Notes: generated from the sequence alone by a model not told the origin. A DNA stretch of 64,000 bases from Shewanella olleyana (GCF_023283825.1 NZ_JAKILD010000010.1:62001-126000), one strand, 5' to 3'; positions 47,100 through 55,512 are shown, counted from the stretch's first letter. Made by a program: numbers and translations.

Positions 47100-47750
47100 A
47101 TGGATGGTTTTAGCTTTTATATGCCAAAAAATTTAGATCAAGACACCATTATACTGTGCCGTTCATGTGATTTAGCGGTTCAGCGTCGTGCTCTACCCTC
47201 TAATGTTCGGGCACTCTGCCCACGATGCCATACTGCACTTTATGACGTGCCTTATTGTTCAATTAACGGCATGCTTGCTTTGTGTATCGCAGCGTTATTG
47301 TTTTTCATTCCTGCTAATTTACTCCCAGTCTTAGAAATTCATTTTATGGGCAGCATAAGAGCGACCACTGTGTATGAAACTGCGGTTGCCGTTTGGAATC
47401 ATGATTATTGGATTGTCGCTATCGCAGTGATTGCATCAGCGGTATTAGCACCTGGTTTACTGATTTTATCTATTTTATTTCAAATCATTATCGTAAAACT
47501 GAAGCTACAGTCCACCTTCTGGCAGAAAACTTATAAAAGACTATTAAAAAACCATGAGCTACTTTCACAATTATCTATGTTAGAAATCTATGTCATTTCA
47601 TTTTTAGTCGCCGCCTTCAATCTGTCTGATTTTGCTGAGATATACTTGGGTATGGGTACCCTAAGTTTTGGTATATTGTTTTTAGTTATTTTATTTTTAC
47701 AGCGTGAATATAATTTAGAACATATGTGGGGAATGGTTCATGACAAATGA
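47100..47750 (+). CDS. LetA/PqiA-type integral membrane protein, N-terminal half of a split LetA
   Basis: Inner-membrane partner of the MCE protein LetB. PqiA-domain protein of 216 residues: cytoplasmic zinc-ribbon-like part with CRSCD and CPRCH, then four transmembrane helices (about 56-76, 105-128, 158-178, 182-202). Its C-terminus overlaps the next gene by 11 bp. Start uncertain: ATG 47100 or the ATG at 47121 (MPKNLD), neither with a strong ribosome site. In E. coli LetA (YebS) is one protein of about 430 residues with two such domains; here each domain has its own gene. Confidence 0.88.
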   Translation: MDGFSFYMPKNLDQDTIILCRSCDLAVQRRALPSNVRALCPRCHTALYDVPYCSINGMLALCIAALLFFIPANLLPVLEIHFMGSIRATTVYETAVAVWNHDYWIVAIAVIASAVLAPGLLILSILFQIIIVKLKLQSTFWQKTYKRLLKNHELLSQLSMLEIYVISFLVAAFNLSDFAEIYLGMGTLSFGILFLVILFLQREYNLEHMWGMVHDK

Positions 47751-48369
47751 ATTTGCTCAACAAGGCAAAGATGTCGGAATGTGCCTGTGTAAGGTTTGTC
47801 GCAATATTAACCCTATTGACCAAACTCATTGCAGCCGTTGTGAATCAAAAATACAGCCGCGTAATTATGCTAGTTTACAACATAGTTGGGCGCTTTTGAT
47901 TACCGCTGCAATATTACTTATACCGGCAAACATATACCCTATAACAATAGTGACCAATCAAGGAAAAGTCACTTATGACACCATTTATACTGGTATTGTA
48001 CATTTGGTGCATTTAGATATGTTCCCGATTGCAATTATCGTATTCACTGCCAGTATCCTAGTGCCTTTATTAAAAATTGTTGGTTTAGCTATTTATTTAT
48101 CTGCAATTACCTTTAATTTACCTCTGCCAAAAAAGAAACTGATGACAGGATTTCATATCATTGAATGGATTGGCCGTTGGTCTATGCTTGATTTATTTGT
48201 TATTGCATTAACAGTTGCAGTAGTGAATATGGGACAACTTTTAGATGCAAAACCAGCACCTGCAGCAACAGCGTTCGCGTTGGTCATTCTATTGACTCAG
48301 TTAGCTGCAAAGGTGCTTGATACACGCTTACTTTGGGATCGCTTGGAAAAAAACAATGACACAAATTGA
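47740..48369 (+). CDS. LetA/PqiA-type integral membrane protein, C-terminal half of a split LetA
   Basis: Second PqiA domain, 209 residues, equivalent to the C-terminal half of E. coli LetA. It starts with its own GGGGA ribosome site and ATG at 47740 inside the end of the first gene, and has its own paired Cys motifs (CKVCR, CSRCE) before four transmembrane helices (about 51-71, 100-125, 153-173, 176-197). It overlaps the letB start by 14 bp. The tight overlaps imply translational coupling and stoichiometric expression, so a functional two-piece LetA is the simplest reading. Confidence 0.9.
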   Translation: MTNEFAQQGKDVGMCLCKVCRNINPIDQTHCSRCESKIQPRNYASLQHSWALLITAAILLIPANIYPITIVTNQGKVTYDTIYTGIVHLVHLDMFPIAIIVFTASILVPLLKIVGLAIYLSAITFNLPLPKKKLMTGFHIIEWIGRWSMLDLFVIALTVAVVNMGQLLDAKPAPAATAFALVILLTQLAAKVLDTRLLWDRLEKNNDTN

Positions 48370-51013
48370 ATCACCAAAAGTCGTTAAAAAGAAACTCTTT
48401 TCTCCTATATGGTTATTGCCTATTGTCGCGCTTGCGCTGGGGGCTTGGCTTGGAATCAAAAGTATTAAAGAGTCAGGAATTGAAATACAAGTTCACTTCC
48501 CAAGTGCTATTGGCATTGATATAGGTAAAACGTTAGTGAAATACCAAGGGCTAACCGTTGGTAAAGTCACAGATATTAGCCTCGACAAAGATTTATCTGG
48601 AGTGAACGTTACAATCGTCATGGATTATCGTTCAGATCCTTTTTTAAATAAAAACACCCTATTTTGGCTGGTGATGCCAAAAGCCAGTATTACCGGTATT
48701 GAAGGCTTAGATACACTGTTTTCTGGTAATTACATCGCCATTGAACCCGGTGATGGTAGTTCCACATCAAAGTTTATAGCCTCAACTGAAGCTCCTTCAA
48801 TGATCCCAAATGAAGAGGAAGGTATCGTCGTTAAACTGACGACTTCTACCTTAGGTTCATTAGATGTAGGCTCTTTAGTATTTTATCGCCAAGTGCCTGT
48901 GGGTAAAGTCGTTAACTATCGTTTGATAGATAGTGACACTATTATTATCAGTACTTTCATTGAACAGCAGTACTCACATCTAGTAAATCAAGAGTCTCAG
49001 TTTTGGAATGTATCAGGCCTTAAAATTGATGCATCTTTATCTGGGATTAACGTAAATACTGAAAGTCTTGCATCACTATTAGCTGGCGGGATTAGCTTTA
49101 ATTCGGGTGCTAAAGCCGATAAAGCAGTCACCGGCGATCACTACGTTTTATACCCTGATGAAGAAAGCGCAGTTAAAGGAGTCGAATTTGTGTTAACTGC
49201 AGAAAATGCAGATGAAATTAACCAAGGCTCTGCAATGGTTTATCGTGGCGTTGAAGTCGGTAAAATCCATAAAACTCAATTAACCGAAAGTGGGGTTAAG
49301 TTTTTAGCAAAATTTGATATCCAATATCAACACCTACTCAATGCCGACAGTCAATTTTGGGTTTCTGGTGCTGATATTTCGATAGATGGCGTTAAGCATG
49401 CGAGTCGTTTACTCACTGGTAGTGTAGTCAATGTATTACCTGGATTAAGTGATAGCGCAATACCACAAGATTTTAAATTACAAAACCAAGCACCAGATCT
49501 ACTAAGTGACAGTAAGTTTAATATTAAGTTGACCTCCGATGAACACAATGGCTTAGATACTGGAGCCAAAGTCAGATACAAACAAATGCCAATAGGCGAA
49601 ATCACTCAAGTAAAGTTTTCTGATGATTTTAGTGGTGTAGAGTATTTAGTTGAAATACTACCTGAATACAAAAACCTGCTAACATCCGATAGTCATTTTG
49701 TTTCTGAGTCAGCTTTAAAAATCGATGCATCTTTAGATGGTGTTACGGTTACAACTCGGGATATAAGTACAGCTCTTGATGGCGCGATATCATTAGTGAG
49801 AGGCAATAACAAAGCATTAGTCAAACCTAATAGCCGCTTTGCGCTTTATCATTCTAATGAGAATGCTGCTGAGTCAATTGCTAAAAACAACATCACTACC
49901 CTTACACTCGAAAGTATTGATGGCGCCGGGTTATCTGCTGGCTCGTCAATTTATTATAAAAAAATGAAAATTGGCGCTGTTAAAGATGTTCGCTGGGATA
50001 ATAAAACTGATCAGTTTTCGATTAGTCTGGCTATAAAAAATAAATTTAGTCAGTTAGTTCGTGATAATAGTGTGTTTTGGCGAAATGACGCTGCGAGCAT
50101 TAACGCAAGCTTGTCTGGTATTGAAGTCAATGTAGCACCACTTGAAGGCGCACTTAAAGGCAGTATCAGCTTAGGCTTACTCAGTGACGATCAAATGGGT
50201 AACCAACAGCGTTTGTACGACTCAAAAGAGTTAGCGCTCAAACAAGCCCAAACCATAACGCTTACTCTACCTGCTGAAGCTAAGGTTGCAGCTAAAGCTG
50301 CTATTCGTTACCAAGGTCACCAGATTGGTGTTGTTCAGCAAGTGAAATTGAACCAAGATTTACAGACGTTAACTGCAACGGCTTACCTTTATGGCGAGTA
50401 TGCTAGCCACTTCACTAAATCTGACACTGAGTATTTTGTGGTCGATGCGCAAATTTCGTTAACAGGCATTAAAGCACCAGAGACACTCATTACAGGGCCA
50501 TATATCGGTGTTATACCAGGTAAAGGTTCAGAGAGTGCTGATAGTGCTGATAGTGCTGATATATTTGAAGCACATTTAGCTGCTCGATATGATGCTGATA
50601 TTGACGATGATGCTTTAACTTTAATTATAGAAGACAGTCAACTTGGCTCGATTAAAGTGGGAACACCCATCTTTTTCAGAGGAATTTCTATTGGGCAAGT
50701 TGACGGTTACACCTTGTCTGATAACGGTAATAAAGTACTCATGTACTCGCACATTGAACAACAATATACCCACCTTGTTAATCAGACTAGTCGATTCTGG
50801 GATGCATCGGGTATTCAATTAGAAGTGGGGATTTTCTCAGGGGCCCAAATTGAGACAGGCTCATTAGAAACCCTACTATCTGGTGGTATTTCTGTCGCCA
50901 CTGAAGATGTCACGACGAGTGAAAATAAATTGTCTTCAGGTGCCAGCTTTAATCTTTATAACAAGATGAAAGAAGAATGGCGTAGCTGGCAACCAGAGCA
51001 AGTTAAACCGTAG
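48356..51013 (+). CDS. letB: Lipophilic envelope-spanning tunnel protein LetB (seven MCE domains)
   Basis: MCE protein whose stacked hexameric rings form a lipid tunnel across the periplasm. ATG at 48356, overlapping the upstream gene; an earlier in-frame start at 48317 would bury the anchor. One transmembrane helix (WLLPIVALALGAWLGIKS), then seven MCE repeats, each with the pattern (V/I)xYxGxxVGxVxxxxL: YQGLTVGKV, YRQVPVGKV, YRGVEVGKI, YKQMPIGEI, YKKMKIGAV, YQGHQIGVV and FRGISIGQV. 885 residues, close to E. coli LetB (877) with the same domain count. The adjacent rsmF conserves the yebT-yebU link. Confidence 0.95.
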   Translation: MTQIESPKVVKKKLFSPIWLLPIVALALGAWLGIKSIKESGIEIQVHFPSAIGIDIGKTLVKYQGLTVGKVTDISLDKDLSGVNVTIVMDYRSDPFLNKNTLFWLVMPKASITGIEGLDTLFSGNYIAIEPGDGSSTSKFIASTEAPSMIPNEEEGIVVKLTTSTLGSLDVGSLVFYRQVPVGKVVNYRLIDSDTIIISTFIEQQYSHLVNQESQFWNVSGLKIDASLSGINVNTESLASLLAGGISFNSGAKADKAVTGDHYVLYPDEESAVKGVEFVLTAENADEINQGSAMVYRGVEVGKIHKTQLTESGVKFLAKFDIQYQHLLNADSQFWVSGADISIDGVKHASRLLTGSVVNVLPGLSDSAIPQDFKLQNQAPDLLSDSKFNIKLTSDEHNGLDTGAKVRYKQMPIGEITQVKFSDDFSGVEYLVEILPEYKNLLTSDSHFVSESALKIDASLDGVTVTTRDISTALDGAISLVRGNNKALVKPNSRFALYHSNENAAESIAKNNITTLTLESIDGAGLSAGSSIYYKKMKIGAVKDVRWDNKTDQFSISLAIKNKFSQLVRDNSVFWRNDAASINASLSGIEVNVAPLEGALKGSISLGLLSDDQMGNQQRLYDSKELALKQAQTITLTLPAEAKVAAKAAIRYQGHQIGVVQQVKLNQDLQTLTATAYLYGEYASHFTKSDTEYFVVDAQISLTGIKAPETLITGPYIGVIPGKGSESADSADSADIFEAHLAARYDADIDDDALTLIIEDSQLGSIKVGTPIFFRGISIGQVDGYTLSDNGNKVLMYSHIEQQYTHLVNQTSRFWDASGIQLEVGIFSGAQIETGSLETLLSGGISVATEDVTTSENKLSSGASFNLYNKMKEEWRSWQPEQVKP
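50534..50560 (+). repeat. In-frame 9-bp tandem repeat inside letB
   Basis: Three perfect copies of AGTGCTGAT encode Ser-Ala-Asp x3 (in SESADSADSADIF) in the linker between MCE domains 6 and 7. Copy-number change would stay in frame and alter only the linker length. Confidence 0.85.
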
Positions 51014-51040
51014 GTATATAGCTTAACTAATCATTCCAAT

Positions 51041-51068
51041 AAAAAAGTCGGCTTATGCCGACTTTTTT
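51041..51068. terminator. Bidirectional terminator letB / Spm fusion
   Basis: Perfect stem AAAAAAGTCGGC / GCCGACTTTTTT with loop TTAT, between the convergent letB and spm-type gene. Confidence 0.93.
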
Positions 51069-51096
51069 ATTGCTTATGATAATGATAATAACAAAC

Positions 51097-52323
51097 TTAA
51101 CCATAAAACCAGTAACAAACACCGATAGCAGCAATAATCCCACCCACATCAGCAGCAAGTCCGCAGCCTAATGCATGGCGACTATTTCGAATACCAACAG
51201 AGCCAAAATACACCGCTAAAACATAAAATGTGGTTTCAGTACTGCCCTGAAATATTGCTGACAATCTTCCTGCAAAAGAATCGACACCATGATGGTCCAT
51301 CGTTTCAAGCATCATCGCTCTTGCGCCAGAGCCACTAAAAGGCTTCATTAGCGCAGTAGGCATAGCATCAACAAAACGGTTATCAAAGCCAAATAAAGCC
51401 ACTAGGTTTGATAAACCTTGTAAAGCAAAATCTAACGCTCCAGAGGCCCTTAATAAGCCAATGGCCAATAACATTGCGAGCAAATAAGGAATGAGCATCA
51501 CAGCCTGCGAGAACCCACCTTTCGCCCCTTCTACAAATTCATCGTAAATGGCGACTTTCCTGTGTCCTGCTATGAGAATAAAACTCAAAATGAGTACTAA
51601 TAAAATGCCGTTACCTAAGGCTGTTGATAAAGTACCAATGGCATCGGCTGATAATGTCATTAAATAAAATACACTGGCAATCAACACACTGATTAAGGTT
51701 GCGCCATAGGCGAGCACAACACTATTAAGTAAAGAGATACGTTGCACAATTGCCACCACAGTCAAGCCAACTAATGTCGATGCAACAGTTGCGAGTAAAA
51801 TAGGTAAAAATACGTCAGCAGGAGCTGCAGCGCCTTGTTGGGCACGATATAAAAATACTGTGACTGGCACTAAGGTGACAGAAGAGGTATTTAGGACTAA
51901 GAATAAGATTTGCGCATTGGTCGCAACGGTTTTTTCAGGGTTTAAACTTTGTAAATCCTGCATTGCCTTAAGCCCAAGAGGCGTTGCTGCATTATCAAGC
52001 CCAAGCATATTAGCTGTTAAGTTCATCGACATACTGCCATAGGCAGGATGCCCTCTTGGTACATCAGGCATGAGTTTAGATAATAAAGGTTCAAATAATC
52101 GAGCAAATACCGCGACAACCCCTGCCTTTTCGCCGACTTGCATCAAGCCCATCCACAATGCCAATACGCCAATCAAACCTATCGATATTTCAGCGGCAAG
52201 TCTCGCACTACTGAATATGGCATTGACTGAGTCACTGAGCACCTCAACATGGCCATTGAATAACTGAACTATGATGGCGACAGCTGCCGTTATAAAAAAG
52301 AATAACCAAACTCTATTCAGCAC
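51097..52323 (-). CDS. SpmA-SpmB fusion, nucleoside-recognition (Gate) membrane protein
   Basis: Integral inner-membrane protein of 408 residues with about ten transmembrane helices in two halves, matching the Bacillus spore-maturation proteins SpmA (about 1-200; LTANMLGLDNAATPLGLKAM) and SpmB (about 225-408; MPTALMKPFSGSGARAMMLE, IFQGSTETTFYVLAVYFG). Non-sporulating gammaproteobacteria carry the fused form; transport or nucleoside-linked function is proposed from fold, not shown. GTG start at 52323 has GGAG six bases upstream. It lies between letB and rsmF on the opposite strand, an insertion relative to E. coli. Confidence 0.9.
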   Translation of the reverse strand: MLNRVWLFFFITAAVAIIVQLFNGHVEVLSDSVNAIFSSARLAAEISIGLIGVLALWMGLMQVGEKAGVVAVFARLFEPLLSKLMPDVPRGHPAYGSMSMNLTANMLGLDNAATPLGLKAMQDLQSLNPEKTVATNAQILFLVLNTSSVTLVPVTVFLYRAQQGAAAPADVFLPILLATVASTLVGLTVVAIVQRISLLNSVVLAYGATLISVLIASVFYLMTLSADAIGTLSTALGNGILLVLILSFILIAGHRKVAIYDEFVEGAKGGFSQAVMLIPYLLAMLLAIGLLRASGALDFALQGLSNLVALFGFDNRFVDAMPTALMKPFSGSGARAMMLETMDHHGVDSFAGRLSAIFQGSTETTFYVLAVYFGSVGIRNSRHALGCGLAADVGGIIAAIGVCYWFYG

Positions 52324-52502
52324 TTAATACTCCAATATCCTCACCGATATTATCCTGACCGACATCAACCCAGCTTATATGCCTATATCATTTCTAAGCT
52401 TTTATCATTTCCAAGCTTTGTCGGCATAGATAGCCTAAGCTTGATTAATGCATGATATAATCTATTTCATTATTACACAGTTGTTTTATCGAATTTTTTA
52501 CT

Positions 52503-53954
52503 ATGGCTCAAATTAATCCAGATTACCTCACACACATTGCCAGCGAGCTTCCTGAACATCTTAATATGAATGATTTTATCGCGGCCTGTCACCGACCTTT
52601 AAGAAAATCAATCAGAGTAAACACCTTAAAGATTACTGTTGATGATTTTAAACAGGTTATGAATTCAAAAGAATGGAAATTTGAACCCATTCCTTGGTGC
52701 AAAGAAGGTTTCTGGATAACTCACGATGACAGTCAGCAACCAGGTAATTGCGTTGAGCATATTCAAGGGCTTTTTTATATACAAGAAGCAAGCTCTATGC
52801 TGCCGCCTCAAGCGCTATTTAACGAATTACTCAACGATGACGTAGGTCAAGCACCTATAGTATTAGATGTAGCCTCTGCGCCAGGCTCTAAAACCACCCA
52901 ACTTGCAGCGTTAATGCATAACCAAGGTTTATTAATTGCTAACGAATACTCATCAAGCAGAGTCAAAATCCTTCATGCTAATATTCAACGCATGGGCGTT
53001 AACCAAACTGCTTTAACCCATTTTGATGGTAAAGTTTTTGGTGAGTACCTTTATGAAAAATTTGACGCCATCTTATTGGACGCACCTTGTGGCGGCGAAG
53101 GCACTGTAAGGAAAGACGTTAATGCGCTTAAAAACTGGCAACTCGATGACGTAACAGATATTGCCGAAACCCAAAAACAGTTGATTGAATCAGCCTTTTT
53201 AGCCTTAAAACCTGGCGGTTCATTAGTCTATTCGACCTGTACGTTAAGTCAGATTGAAAACCAACAAATTTGTCATTATATACAAGAGCAATATCCAGAT
53301 TCGGTTGAGTTTATACCGCTAAATCACTTATTTGAAAATGCAGAAAAAGTCTGTACGTCAGAAGGTTTCTTGCATGTTTGGCCTCAAATATTTGATAGTG
53401 AAGGTTTCTTTGTCGCTAAAATTCATAAGAAAACCTCTGTGCCACGATTAAAGAAGTGCCCTAAACAACAACGCAACTTTCCTTTTGTTTCAGCCAATGA
53501 AAAGCAAACTAGTGCTGTCGCTGAATATTTACTCAAAACTTTCAATATAACGATACCCGAACAGTTTAACGTTATGATCCGTGACGAGGAATATTGGTTA
53601 TTTCCAAAAACATTCAGTCAATTCATAGGACTAATGCGCTTTCAGCGGATAGGTTTCAAACTCGCTGACGTGCTTAAAAAAGGCTTTAAGGTCAAACATG
53701 AAGCCATCATTGCATTGAGTGATTCCATTGAGGATCAAGACAGAGTTATTGAGCTGAGTCGTCAGCAAGCGATTGAGTTTTTAATGGGCCGTGACATACC
53801 AACCAATGAGATTGTAGGTTTAGATGTGAAACCTGCAGGTGAAATGATTGTGAGCTTTCACAATAAGCCACTTGGCGTCGTAAAACACCTTGGGCATCGC
53901 CTTAAAAACAACCTTCCAAGGGAATTGGTAAAAGATAAAATTGAAACGAAATAA
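52503..53954 (+). CDS. rsmF: 16S rRNA (cytosine-1407-C5)-methyltransferase RsmF
   Basis: Methylates C1407 of 16S rRNA on the 30S subunit. SAM-binding motif VLDVASAPGSKTTQLAAL, the two cysteine motifs of RNA m5C methyltransferases (ILLDAPCGGEGTVRKD and VYSTCTL), and a long C-terminal PUA-like extension (HFS domain) typical of RsmF/YebU. 483 residues. It follows letB in the yebT-yebU order but with the Spm gene inserted between. No terminator immediately follows; transcription may run into the structured region at 54.2 kb. Confidence 0.95.
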   Translation: MAQINPDYLTHIASELPEHLNMNDFIAACHRPLRKSIRVNTLKITVDDFKQVMNSKEWKFEPIPWCKEGFWITHDDSQQPGNCVEHIQGLFYIQEASSMLPPQALFNELLNDDVGQAPIVLDVASAPGSKTTQLAALMHNQGLLIANEYSSSRVKILHANIQRMGVNQTALTHFDGKVFGEYLYEKFDAILLDAPCGGEGTVRKDVNALKNWQLDDVTDIAETQKQLIESAFLALKPGGSLVYSTCTLSQIENQQICHYIQEQYPDSVEFIPLNHLFENAEKVCTSEGFLHVWPQIFDSEGFFVAKIHKKTSVPRLKKCPKQQRNFPFVSANEKQTSAVAEYLLKTFNITIPEQFNVMIRDEEYWLFPKTFSQFIGLMRFQRIGFKLADVLKKGFKVKHEAIIALSDSIEDQDRVIELSRQQAIEFLMGRDIPTNEIVGLDVKPAGEMIVSFHNKPLGVVKHLGHRLKNNLPRELVKDKIETK

Positions 53955-53983
53955 CAAATTAATACGAAAGTTGAACCTAAGAT

Positions 53984-54035
53984 AAGTTACTAAGTTAAGT
54001 CACTAAAATAAGTCTCTAATATAAGTCACTTAGTT
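53984..54035. repeat. Four 13-bp tandem direct repeats
   Basis: Units start at 53984, 53997, 54010 and 54023: AAGTTACTAAGTT, AAGTCACTAAAAT, AAGTCTCTAATAT, AAGTCACTTAGTT. Consensus AAGTCACTAAnnT. They lie 109-160 bp before the TATAAT of the candidate sRNA and 30 bp after the rsmF stop. Confidence 0.8.
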
Positions 54036-54155
54036 TGTTAAATATTTAGCACGAAAAACTTAAGCTAGAACAGCCAACAAGCTTTAAACACCAGTTGCCG
54101 AGCATTAAATGATCGATAAATGTGCAATTTTTCAATTGACAACTATAATTTGTGC

Positions 54156-54306
54156 AGACGATTTAGTTTCGAGAATAAAGCCCTGTGACGCTTTATTCTC
54201 ATTCATGTTTACTGAGAATAGCCTCTCAACAGTAGCGCAGGGCTCTTTTTATTAAGAGCCATTCCCCTAGACCCAGAACAATTGGATAGTTTTGGGTCTT
54301 TTTTTG
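54156..54306 (+). ncRNA. Candidate small RNA with switchable hairpins
   Basis: About 150 nt. Perfect -10 TATAAT at 54144-54149 (weak -35) places a start near 54156. GAGAATAAAG (54171-54180) pairs perfectly with CTTTATTCTC (54191-54200); TATTCTCA (54194-54201) pairs equally with TGAGAATA (54213-54220). The two cannot form together. AGCCCTG (54179-54185) also complements CAGGGCT (54238-54244), allowing a pseudoknot or long-range stem. A second hairpin GGCTCTT / AAGAGCC (54241-54260) precedes an intrinsic terminator. No downstream gene on this strand. It could instead be the rsmF 3' untranslated region; no known RNA family was recognised. Confidence 0.45.
54269..54306 (+). terminator. Intrinsic terminator, rsmF/candidate sRNA
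   Basis: AGACCCAGAAC (54269-54279) pairs with GTTTTGGGTCT (54289-54299) including one G-U, followed by eight or so Ts. Plus-strand orientation. It ends the candidate sRNA and any rsmF read-through. Confidence 0.88.
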
Positions 54307-54340
54307 GCTTTAATAAGGGGAATTAAATATTTTACAGGCT

Positions 54341-55129
54341 CTATCGACCTATCAGTTTGGCTGCATCAGTGAATAAATTAAAGAAGTTTTCTGAAGTGTA
54401 ATGTGCCAAATCTTCATACTTTTCGCCGCGTAACTCAGCCACAAACTCAGCAACATCACGAACGTAGGCAGGTTGGTTTTCTTTACCCCGGTGCGGCACT
54501 GGCGCTAAATATGGCGAGTCTGTTTCAACCAATAGTCTGTCTTGCGGAACTTGACGAATAACGCTGCGAAGCTCCCCTGCATTTTTAAAAGTGACAATGC
54601 CCGATACTGAAATGTAAAAACCTAAATCAATCGCTGCTTTAGCCATTTCCCAGTTTTCAGTAAAACAATGTAATACCCCACCGACTTTATCTGCACCGCC
54701 GGCTTTTAGCATTGCTATGGTGTCTTCACGAGCATCACGAGTATGCACAATTAACGGTTTGTTCACTTCAACAGCTAACGCTATTTGTTGTTCAAAACAT
54801 TGTTGCTGTAGGGTTTTAGTTTCTGGGGCGTAAAAATAATCAAGGCCTGTTTCGCCAATGGCTACCACTTTGCGGTCAGTAGCAAATTGTTTTATTTCAT
54901 CAACATTTAAACCGTCTTGAACATCTAACGGGTGAACACCAGAAGAAAGGAACACATTATCAAACTGCGCCATTTTCTCACGCATAGATTCGAAACCTTG
55001 CTGGCGTACATTGACGCACAGCAGGTAATCTACACCACGAGATTTAGCGCCATCAATAATGGCTTGTAAGCTAGGTTGATCAGGAGCCGCTTTTAAACGG
55101 TCTAAATGGCAATGAGAGTCGATTAACAT
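54341..55129 (-). CDS. ycfH: TatD family metal-dependent deoxyribonuclease (YcfH type)
   Basis: TIM-barrel metallohydrolase, probably a 3'-5' DNase. Metal ligands are visible in DSHCHLD (N-terminus), IGETGLDYF, VHTRDAREDT, LHCFTE and VETDSPYLAP. 262 residues. Last gene of the pabC-mltG-tmk-holB-pilZ block, the position of ycfH in E. coli. The gap to pilZ is 44 bp; one operon is likely. Its 3' end is convergent with the candidate sRNA. Confidence 0.93.
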   Translation of the reverse strand: MLIDSHCHLDRLKAAPDQPSLQAIIDGAKSRGVDYLLCVNVRQQGFESMREKMAQFDNVFLSSGVHPLDVQDGLNVDEIKQFATDRKVVAIGETGLDYFYAPETKTLQQQCFEQQIALAVEVNKPLIVHTRDAREDTIAMLKAGGADKVGGVLHCFTENWEMAKAAIDLGFYISVSGIVTFKNAGELRSVIRQVPQDRLLVETDSPYLAPVPHRGKENQPAYVRDVAEFVAELRGEKYEDLAHYTSENFFNLFTDAAKLIGR

Positions 55130-55173
55130 TGGAATTCTATCTAAAGCTAAAATAAGCCAGCAAGAATACCTAG

Positions 55174-55500
55174 CTACATTGTGCAGGTCAAATCACTTGA
55201 AGAAAGTTCACTCGAAAGTAATTTTTCTATGTGATGTTTATGACTCTCAGGATCGGTTTTAATTTTAACCCCAATACCAGCGGGTCTGCCACCAGAAGCA
55301 CCTAGTGGATTAATCCAAACAACGACACCTTTAAAGTCTGTCATTTGCGACGTACCTGGTAACTTATATGATATCGACAGCTCTTGACCTAAAAAATGGC
55401 TTTCTGTAGTCGAGATAAATAAACCTGCAGGTTTAATAAATGGCATATAAGCTCTGTACAATTGGTGCAGAGTATCAAAATTTACAACAAGATCGGTCAT
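55174..55500 (-). CDS. pilZ: PilZ domain protein (type IV pilus PilZ ortholog)
   Basis: 108-residue PilZ-fold protein between holB and tatD, the same place as Pseudomonas aeruginosa pilZ, which is needed for type IV pilus biogenesis. The two c-di-GMP motifs are missing: there is no RxxxR near the start and the (D/N)xSxxG box is replaced by KPAGLFIST. Like the P. aeruginosa founder it should therefore not bind c-di-GMP, but act through protein contacts with PilF/FimX-type partners. 12 bp before its start is the holB stop. Confidence 0.88.
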   Translation of the reverse strand: MTDLVVNFDTLHQLYRAYMPFIKPAGLFISTTESHFLGQELSISYKLPGTSQMTDFKGVVVWINPLGASGGRPAGIGVKIKTDPESHKHHIEKLLSSELSSSDLTCTM

Positions 55501-55512
55501 AATCTCAGTCTA

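Larger units (their letters stand above)
53955..54340. other. 386-bp structured intergenic region rsmF / tatD
   Basis: No ORF. In order: 13-bp direct repeats (53984-54035), an AT-rich stretch with TATAAT (54144-54149), a segment able to form competing hairpins (54171-54260) and a strong plus-strand terminator (54269-54306). Convergent with tatD, so nothing downstream is on the plus strand. Confidence 0.8.

Noticed and set aside
47740..47750. LetA split as a sequencing frameshift
   Set aside because: The second ORF has its own GGGGA ribosome site, ATG and paired cysteine motifs, and both halves are complete domains. Two genuine genes is the simpler reading, though a fused relative would reopen it.
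51073..51090. GATAATGATAATAAC, resembling a Fur box
   Set aside because: It lies between the convergent 3' ends of letB and the Spm gene, so it controls no promoter I can see.
54136..54141. TTGACA as the -35 of the candidate sRNA promoter
   Set aside because: It is only two bases from TATAAT, so it cannot pair with it as a -35; no good -10 lies 16-18 bp downstream of TTGACA either.
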